Source: an uncultured Chiayiivirga sp. (GTDB lineage: Bacteria; Pseudomonadota; Gammaproteobacteria; Xanthomonadales; Xanthomonadaceae). Taken from it: a stretch of 64,000 bases of DNA. Made by a program: the position numbers and the translations under genes. The notes beneath the pieces are model-generated. The model did no database searches, was not told the origin of the DNA, and saw only the letters and a list, made by a program, of their open reading frames with translations. The DNA lies in contig CAKSZJ010000013.1 in the NCBI GenBank assembly GCA_934525595.1, forward strand, positions 1 to 64,000, written 5' to 3'. The stretch's first letter is position 1, and every line of letters starts with the position of its first letter. Positions 38,795 to 47,300 of the stretch are shown here, piece after piece.

Positions 38795-40965
38795 CCGCCG
38801 CCGACGCTCGCGCCATCCTCCCGGCGCGCCTGCGCGAACAGATCCAGGAGCATCTGGCGCAGCCGCTTCACGATCTGCTGGACGAACTGGACGCGCACCT
38901 TTTCGACCTCGCCGGACGCAGCCGCTCGAGCGCGCAGCAGCAGATCTACTTCGACGCGCTGCGGGTGCTGCGCAGCGAGCGGGTGCAGGTGGAGACCGGC
39001 TTCCTCGAAGCGGCCGACATCCTGCTGGTTTCCAGCGACGCGGCACCGCAGGCTGGCGTCCCGACCGGACCGCTGCGCCTGGTGGACAAGGACGAGCAGG
39101 AAGAGACGATGGCCCTGGAGAGCCTCGTCCAGCGCCTGTCCCAACGCCTGGCGCGCCCGCTGGAGGTGCTGCTGGCCCGCCTGGCCAATCTGTCGGGCGT
39201 TGCCGCTCCCGGGAATCCGCCGGACAGCGCGATTTCGCCGCGCGGCCTGAGCCGCCTGTTCCGCGAGGCCATCGAGCCGCTCGAACTCCACATCGAAATC
39301 CGCCTGATCACGTTCGGCCTCTTCGGCCAGCACGTCCTGCGCGCCCTTCCGGGCCTCTATTCCCGCCTCAACCGCATTCTGGCCGAGGGCGGCATCCTGC
39401 CGGACCTGTCCGAGAGCGAACCTTCGGTGCACCCGCACGTCACCCGGCCGGCGCGGCGCAGCGCGCGCCACCGCATCCCGGAGCCGGGCGCGCCGCCGGT
39501 TCCCGCATCGCGGCCGGCACCCCGGCCGCCGGGCACCGTGCCGGACGGCAACGACGCGCGCCTGCGCGAACTGCACCGGCTGCTGCGCGCCCGCGCGATG
39601 GCGGCCGCCGATGCCGGCACGGATACCCAACAAACCCAGCCGCTGAGCGTCGGCGCACTTGACGTCGCGCTCGACCGGCTTTGGACCTTCGAAGGCGATC
39701 CACTGACCTTCAAGGCCCACCTGGTCACCTCGGCGCGCCTTGTGAGCGGCCAGGAGAGCGCGGCGCTTTCCAGCGAGCACGAGGACATCATCGACCTCTT
39801 CAGCCTGCTGTTCGCGCGCGTGCGCAGCGACCCGAATCTGCCCGGGCCAATGCAGCGCCTGCTGTCGCGCCTGCACATCCCGTTCCTGCGCACGGCGCTG
39901 GCCGATCCGGGGCTGCTCCACGCCGAGAGTCACCCGGCGCGCGAGCTTCTGGACGAGCTGGCGACGGCCGCGATCGGCTGGTGTTCCGCCGCCGACGCCG
40001 GCGAAAACCTGATCAAGCAGGTCGCCGTGATCGTCGAGAAGCTCGCCTCGCACCACGCCAGCGGCCAGCCGATCGAATTCGGCGGCGGCATCGATGCGCT
40101 GCGCCAGTTCGAGGACGCGCACCGTCGCCGCGCCGACATCGCCGAGCAGCGCGCCATCGAAACGGTGCTCGGGCGCGAGCGCCTCACGCTGGCGCGCAAC
40201 CGCGTTGCCACCCTGTTCGAGCACGAGCTCGAACGACACGAGCCGATTCCGTGGGTACGCCAGCTGCTGCGCGGGCCGTGGTCCAATCATCTGGCGCTGC
40301 TCTGGCTGCGGCAGGGCGAAACCAGCGCGGCGTTTGGCGAGGCGATCGCGTTCGTCGAAGAACTGTTGTGGGCCGATGATCCCAGCGCCTTGCGCACCGA
40401 CCCGGTCCGCCTCGCCCGCGCGCGCGAGTCCCTGCCCGACCGGCTTCGCCTGGGTCTGACCGGCGTCACGCAGCACGAGAGCGAGATCCAGTCCCTGGTC
40501 GCGCGACTGCAGGACTACCTGGACACCCAGATGCGCGGCGACGATGCGTCCGATGTGATGTACGAGGTCGATCCGGGCCTGGCGCAGGCGGACTTCAGCG
40601 CGCAGTGGCGCGAATCCCTCGCCGATGAGTTTTCCACCCGCCCCGAGCCGGATGCCGACACCCTCGGCCTGGTGCGCTCGCTGCCTGCCGGTACCTGGAT
40701 CGAATTCCGCGCCATGCAGGCGGGAGAATTCGAGATGGAGCGCGGCAAGCTGTGCTGGACCAGCCCCTACACCGGCCACGGCCTGTTCGTGAACCGCAAC
40801 GGCGTGCGGCTGCGCGAGTCCTCGCCCGAGGCGCTGGCGATGGAGCTGCAGGCCGGCCGCGCGCTGGTCATCGATGACAGCCGGCTGCTGGAGCGGACGC
40901 TGCGCAGCCTCGTCGACGAAGTGCAGCACGCCGTGGAGCTGCCCGCGCGCATGGGCGAGGGCTGA
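38791..40965 (+). CDS. DUF1631 family protein
   Basis: The 724-aa protein fits DUF1631: LREQIQEHLAQPLHDLLDEL near the start, LARPLEVLLARLANLSG, ISPRGLSRLFREAIEPLELH, GLYSRLNRILAEGGILPDL, then a Pro/Arg-rich linker (about 220-260) and LRQGETSAAFGEAIAFVEELL. The C-terminal 100 residues (IEFRAMQAGEFEMERGKLCW, YTGHGLFVNRNGVRLRE) resemble the end seen in thymidine-phosphorylase-annotated DUF1631 proteins. Function is unproven, perhaps second-messenger or membrane linked. The ATG at 38791 overlaps the Trm112-like stop, so the pair is coupled. Confidence 0.85.
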   Translation: MTAADARAILPARLREQIQEHLAQPLHDLLDELDAHLFDLAGRSRSSAQQQIYFDALRVLRSERVQVETGFLEAADILLVSSDAAPQAGVPTGPLRLVDKDEQEETMALESLVQRLSQRLARPLEVLLARLANLSGVAAPGNPPDSAISPRGLSRLFREAIEPLELHIEIRLITFGLFGQHVLRALPGLYSRLNRILAEGGILPDLSESEPSVHPHVTRPARRSARHRIPEPGAPPVPASRPAPRPPGTVPDGNDARLRELHRLLRARAMAAADAGTDTQQTQPLSVGALDVALDRLWTFEGDPLTFKAHLVTSARLVSGQESAALSSEHEDIIDLFSLLFARVRSDPNLPGPMQRLLSRLHIPFLRTALADPGLLHAESHPARELLDELATAAIGWCSAADAGENLIKQVAVIVEKLASHHASGQPIEFGGGIDALRQFEDAHRRRADIAEQRAIETVLGRERLTLARNRVATLFEHELERHEPIPWVRQLLRGPWSNHLALLWLRQGETSAAFGEAIAFVEELLWADDPSALRTDPVRLARARESLPDRLRLGLTGVTQHESEIQSLVARLQDYLDTQMRGDDASDVMYEVDPGLAQADFSAQWRESLADEFSTRPEPDADTLGLVRSLPAGTWIEFRAMQAGEFEMERGKLCWTSPYTGHGLFVNRNGVRLRESSPEALAMELQAGRALVIDDSRLLERTLRSLVDEVQHAVELPARMGEG

Positions 40966-41310
40966 GCCGGCGCAAGGCCGCGCTTCGGCGGCTCGGCACT
41001 TTCCGGATTCAACGCAGATCAGGATGGATCCCGGACATCGCTGCGCGATTGCGGGATGACGGCGCGGAGTGCCCTGCCGTCGCGACGCGGCGGGGATCGG
41101 TCGTGGCCTGGGGCCATCGCGACGGGTATCCGTCGCGGCATGGCCCGGTCGCGACATGGCCTGCACTGGCCATGAGCCGATTGCGACAGGATTCCGGCGG
41201 GATCCGCTGCGCGGGTTCCGTCCTGTTCGAATTCGACCCGGCACCTCGGGCGGCGGCAACGCGACGCGGGTGAGGCCGCCCGCGCTCCGGGCAGTTCAGG
41301 CTTTCGCACC
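40966..41310. other. Non-coding gap with GCGAC-rich inverted repeats
   Basis: No gene is supported. The clearest structure is CGCGACGG-gtat-CCGTCGCG at 41118-41137, an 8-bp perfect stem within a longer imperfect one (GGCCA on the left at 41112-41116, ATGGCC on the right at 41140-41145). The word GTCGCGnCATGGCC occurs twice in tandem at about 41132-41160. It could be the DUF1631 terminator region, an extragenic repeat, or a structured RNA. Confidence 0.4.
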
Positions 41311-41341
41311 AAAAAAAGAGGCCTCCCGGAAGGGAGGCCTC
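41311..41341 (-). terminator. Rho-independent terminator of the giant secreted-protein gene
   Basis: GAGGCCTCCC (41318-41327) and GGGAGGCCTC (41332-41341) form a perfect 10-bp stem with a GGAA loop. On the minus strand it is followed by seven T residues (A-run at 41311-41317), 26 bp after the stop of the gene it serves. Confidence 0.9.
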
Positions 41342-41367
41342 GAAAGGTATTGCCTGTCGGGTGCCGA

Positions 41368-44300
41368 TCAGGGAATCGTGATCGCGGCACCGGCGCTGTT
41401 GTAGCCGTATTCCAGCACCTGCGCGGGCAGGCCGCCGGGTGAGACGGTCGTCATTCTGATGTAGCCGTAGTTCACCTGGCTGGTGGAGGAGTTGATGAAG
41501 GCAAAGCCGAGGTAACCATCGACTCCGCCGACCCAATTCACCAGCTTCAGGGACGCGGCGCTGATGGTGGACGCGGGGCCCACCGTGGCACCGCTGCCGA
41601 GCACGGCGAACTCGGTGCCACCGCCATCGACCACACCGCCCACGCCCGTGAACACGTCGCCGTACCAGTAGACGGACAAGGTACCGTCGCCGTAGTCATA
41701 CAGATTGACGTTGTCACTGCGACCCGGGTCGTAGGTGCCCCAGAGGCCGGCGGCGAAGTCCATCGTGAGGCCGTCGCCATCGCCCAGCGCGACGGGCATG
41801 TTGATCGTGCCAGTGACGATGTTCGGGTCCACCGGCAGATCATCTCCTTCGAAGCCATCGGAGAAGATCGCCGGCGGCAGCGGGGTGACCGTGAAGGTCA
41901 CGGGGATTTCGAACTGCGGTGCGCCCAGGTCATTGGTGTTGACGCACAGCAGGGCCTCGTAGGTACCCACCGCCAGGCTCGCTGCATTGGCGGTCACCGT
42001 CACCGCGACGCTGCCCGGGCCGTTGATGCTGCCACTCAGCGGGGCGGCCGAGAGCCACGAGACAGCGCTCGGCGAACCGCAACCGGTACCCGGAGGACCC
42101 GCCGCGACTTCGATCGCACGGATGAACATCGACTTGTAGTCCGGGAAGCCATCGGCCGTCGCGCCCCAGGCACCGCTGCTGTACGAATAGCCGCCGGCAT
42201 TCACCGCCGTGGTCTCGTCCGCGGCCAGGAACAGGGCGCTGAACGAAGCCGCGTTCCACTCCAGACCGATGTAGACGCTGCCGCTGGCGATGTTCAGCCC
42301 CATGCTGGAGATGTCGATCGCCTGGAACGACTGATCCAGTGTGCTGCTGATGTTGTTGGCCGTGGCGCTGACGCGACCCAGCTCGGTACCCGGCGCACCG
42401 CCCGGACCATCGTCGGCAAACACCACCACCTGCACCGGCACGCTGGTCAGCCCGGCATTGGTCAGGAGCGTGACGCAGACCGTGCTGTAGCTGGCCGGAT
42501 ACGCGGACGGGGTGAACTTGTCCACGATCTTGGCGTCGGTACCCGCGGACGCATTCCAGCCGTAGCCGTTGTCCGGCGCGCCGTTGCCATCGTGCACCAC
42601 CAGGCCCGGCGTGCCGACGTCGCAGATCGGGTCGTTGGCCAGGATGGCGTTGCCGAACTGCGGCAGGTCACCGCCGCGGGCGTAGGCACCGATGAGGTCG
42701 TCCTGCGCCGCGAACGGCAGGGTGCTGGCGAGCTTGGCGGCACGTGCGGCCTGCGTTTCGGCCGTGGTGCGGATCGCCGACCCATTCCTTCGCGGATCTG
42801 GCGTGCCCTGCGCATCCGGCAGCGCGCGGGTGATGTTGAACGTCAGTCGGCCGGGGCCCACGTTGCTCACCGTCAGCGTCCCGGTGTCGGACGTGCCGAC
42901 CTGCGCCGTGAGGCTCAGGGAGATCGGCGACACCTGGGCTTCAGGTTGCGGCAGCGGGTCGTTGTTGACCGCGAGGGTGTAATCCTCGGCCTGGCCGTAA
43001 CCGGCCGTGTTGCAGGGATCGGCTGCGGTATTGAACTTCTTGATTACGCGCATGCGGGTGGAGCCGAGCGTCGCCGTGGCCGGAACCACGATGCTGCCGG
43101 TCGCCTGCTTGCCGTCGGCACCGGTGGAGTTCACCAGGTCGCTGAGGTTGTACATCTCGCCCGCATCGGCGAACGAACCGTTCTGGTTCCAGTCGATGTA
43201 GGCGCGCACCTTGGTGGTGTAGTTGCCGCCCGTGTTGCCTTCGACCGCGATGTCGTACAGGCCGTCCAGCGACACCACGCCGCCGGTCACGGAGAGGAAG
43301 TTCTCCAGCGCCGGGCTGCCGCCCACGGTCGGATCGCTCGGGTTGTCGATGCCGGTGAACACCACGCGGCTGATCGGCTCCACGGCGCTCGGGAAGGCGA
43401 CGTTGCAGTACGGGGCCGGGAAGATCGCGTCGAAGTTCGCGATCACCGAGCAATCGGCCGTGACCGGAGCCGTGGTGAACACGTTGCCGGCCAGGGTGCC
43501 GCCGCAGGTGCCGCCGACGGTGCCGAGCTGGTAGCCGGCACCCGGGGTGAGCGTGAACGCGGTGGTGCCGTTCTCGTCCACGATGACGGCGGTGCTCGGC
43601 GAGATCGCGCCGTTGCCGGCACCGACGCTCGGGGTCACCGTGAAGGTGGCACCCACGGGCACGACGTCCAGCGCCACGGGCACGGCCACCATCGGGTTGA
43701 CCGGGTCATCGCTTTCCACGCAGATGTTGCCCGCGTAGCTGCCGATGGCCACACCGGTGGAGTCGAACGTCAGGGTCACCGCGGCGCTCATGCCCGCCGC
43801 CGTGGTACCGGATGCCGGGCTGGCGGACAGCCACGGAATGCTCGACAGGTAGGTGCAGGCCGGCGCGCCGCCCGCAGGCGTTCCGTCCACCTGGAACGGG
43901 AAGTCCTGCGCTGCGAGCGAGCCGCCGTCCGTTGCCGCCGCCCAGGCAGCGCCGTCGTACTGCAGCGCATTGGCGCCCGGCTTTCCGGTCTGGCCAGACA
44001 GCGTCACCGCCGGTGCCCACGGCCCGGAGGCCAGCGAGCCGCCGAGCTGCCAGTCAACCCAGTAGGTTCCTGCGGGCAGGATCGCGCCCACGCTGATGTC
44101 GACCGACATGATCGGGCGATCGGCGTTGGTGAGGTCCGTGTCGAGCGTGCGATAGATGCCGCTGAACGCCGTGGCCGACAGTCGGTTGGTCGTGGTGTCA
44201 CCGAACACGATGTTGCTGCCCGCCGCACCCGGCACGCCGTCCCAGATGCGCAGGTTGGCCGCATTGATGGTGGAGGTCGTGCTCGATCCGGTCTGGTAGC

Positions 44301-47300
44301 TGTACACCGTGATGGTATCGACCATCCAGCCGCCCGCGGGCACCGAGAAGTCATCCGCCACGCGGAAGCCGGCGCTTGTGCTGACGTTGGAGCCGTAGGT
44401 CGAATTGCCCACCGCGGTTTGCAGCGCGCTGACGTCGGCACCGCCCGCGCCTGCGCCCGGGTTGGTGATCAGCGGACCATTGTCATACAGCACGGCCTCC
44501 GGATCCTGCGGCAGGAGGAGCTTGAGCGAGTCGGTCGAATTCGCTGGCGCAGCCAACGCCGCCGAACTGCCCACGTGCTCCTGTGCCGCCTGCTGCACGT
44601 GCGCCACCACCGGCATGGCCGACAGCGGACGGGAGGTGTTCTCTTCCTTGATCGTCCAGTTCAGGTCGCCGCCACCGGTGTTTCCGATGGTGAGCGTGTC
44701 GGTGGTGGTCTGGTTCGTGTTCTGCGAGACGGTGAAGCCCGATGCCGGAGTCACCGCGATAACCGGGTCGGTACCCGCCGCGTTGATCTCGAAGTTGGCC
44801 ACGACCGTGCAGTCCGCCATCACCGCAGCAGTGGTGTAGGAGTTGCCCGTCAGGGTGCCGCCACAGGTGCCGGTGACATCCAGGATGTGGTAGCCCAGCG
44901 CGGGGCTCAGGGTGAACGTCGCGGTGGTGCCTTCGTCCACAAGCTGCGGAGTGTTCGGCGTGATGCTGCCGCTCGGGCTACCGACGCTCGGCGTGACCGT
45001 GTGCTTGGGAATGCCGCCCGGAATGGTGATCGCCGCACCGGTACTGTCGAAGCAGTAGTCGCCGATGACGGCCGGATAGCCGTTCGGGGCCACCGTGGTC
45101 ATGTGCGCGTAGCCGTAGCAGGCGCTGGCGGTCGAACAGGCGAACCGGAAGCCGAGATAACCGTCGGCTCCGGCGCGCCAGTTGGTGGCACCCGTGGTGG
45201 CAGTGTTGAAGGTCGACGCCGGACCCACGGTGTCACCCGGGTTCAGCACCAGCCAGGTACCGCCGGTGGTGGCCGAGGCCACGCCCGCGTTTCCGGTCGC
45301 GGAGTTGGGCCAGAAGAAGGAAAGCTGGGTGGCACCATACGGGTTGAAGTTCGAGCCCGGGATCGATCCGGTGTCGCTGAAGGTGTTGTCTTCCCAGCGC
45401 ACATAGGTGCCGTCGAAGGTCTGGGCAACGGGATGGCTCTGCGAGAAGCAGACCAGACCGCCGGCGGGCGGGGCCACCGTCAGTTCGACCGGCACCTCGA
45501 CCTGCGGATTCACCGGGTCGTTGCTGTTGACGCACAGGAGGCCGCTGTAGGTGCCGACCGCCAGACCCGTGGAATCGAACGTCACCGTCACGCTGGCGTT
45601 GCCGCCGGCGGCAATCGTGCCGCTGCCGGTATCGACGCTGGCCCACGGCAGGATGTCGCCCGCGGTGCAGCCGGTCACCGGCGGCGGGCCCGCGTCGAGC
45701 GAGACGTCGTCGAGCATGAAGTTGGAGGTCTCCGTTCCGCCGCCGACGACGGCCGAGTCGAACCTCAGCGTGTGCGCGCCGCCATCGGCATACGCGCTCA
45801 CGTCCAGCGTCACCTGCTGGTAGGCCGCCTGGTACGCGGCCGAAGCGTCCGCGGTGACGCGGAACAGCTCGTTGCCGTCGATGGAAACGGCGAAGTAGTC
45901 CGCCGCCAGGCCGCTGGTGAACGGCACCCGCAGCCAGAAGCTCAGGGTTGCGCTGTTGGCGGGGATCGTCACCGACTGGCTGACGTAGCCCTCCTCGGCC
46001 GCGTCGATGCCGCCGAACCATACCCACCAGCTGCCCGTGCGCGGGGCGTTTTCGGGCGAATTCGAGCAGGACATGTCGCACAGGACCGTGCCGAAGTTCT
46101 GCGAGAAGGACGTCCAGTACGGGTTCGGATCGCCCGCCTCGAAGCCGCCGTCCTGAACCACTTCGGCCATCGGTGCCAGGACCCAGTCGCGCGGTGCGGG
46201 CTGGTGCGGCGTGGTGAGGCGCGGAGACATGCGCTCGGCCGTGCCGGTGCCGGTGCCGCGCGGCAGGCCTTCCTCGATGCCCCAGTGCAGATCGCTGCCG
46301 CCGATGTTTTCGATCAGAAGGGTCTGGGTCGTGGTCTGGTTGGTTTCCTGCGACGCGCTGAGGCTGGTCGGGGTGACGTCGATGATCGGATCGCTGGGTG
46401 CCACCGCCTTGAAGTTGGCGATGACGGTGCAGTCCGCCACGATCGCACCGGTGGTGTAGTCGTTGCCCGCCAGCGAACCCGCCGGGCAGTCACCGCCGAC
46501 GTTGTCGATCTCGTAGCCGGCATTGGCAGCAAGCGTGAAGGTGATGGTGTCGCCGTCGTTCACCGTCTGCACCGTGTTCGGCGTGATCGAGCCCGACGGC
46601 GTGCCGACGCTGGGGGTGACATCGTGGGTCACCGGCGGCGCGCCGCAGGTGTTGGCCGGCGAGGACGCGTTGCGCGGTGACAGCGGTGCCGTCGCGACAT
46701 CGAAGTCGGCGGCGTTATTGTCAGTGTCCTGGCAGCCATTGTTCTTGCGCACCGCGGCGGTGCTGACGCTCAAGGCAGCGACCGCAGCCCCGCCCTCGGC
46801 GTTGTTGGCGTTGCCCCAGCCCACGAGGTCGGCGATGTTCGCGTGCGGCAGGACGCACGGCGTGGAACCGCAACCCAACGCAGTTGCAACCTTGGCCAGC
46901 GCGATCTTGCCGTTGGCTGCGCCCAAGGACAGATTGGCGGTCGTGAAGTCCGGCGTCGTCGGCAGCGCGATGCCGCCGTTGGACCCGCCCGTTTGCACCA
47001 GCAGATACTTGCCGGCGGCAATCGTGGTAGCGGCCGGGAATGCATAGATCTGCTGCGCACTCCCACCGAAATTACCCGTGTTGGAACCATATTGGAGCGA
47101 ATACCCTGTCAGATCAACGGCTGTGCTGCCCGCGTTGAACAGCTCGACGTAGTCGAAGAGGTAATAGCTGGTGGCCGCGCCACCGCCCGAATAGACCTGG
47201 CTGATGCGCACGCCGGCGGGTGCGGCATCCACGGCAAAGTTGGCCGTGATGCTGCAATCGGCCGTGATCGCGCCCGTGGTCACCGGATTGGCGACGCTCG

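Noticed and set aside
38707..41259. 850-codon minus-strand frame over the DUF1631 gene
   Set aside because: Shadow with no motifs; the plus-strand protein has family motifs and a coupled start.
42592..46680. 1362-codon open frame antisense to the giant secreted-protein gene (and another at 46843-48219)
   Set aside because: Composition is Arg/Gly/Ala/His-rich with no domain, typical of the mirror frame of a GC-rich gene; the opposite strand has a signal peptide, domains, a Shine-Dalgarno site and a terminator.
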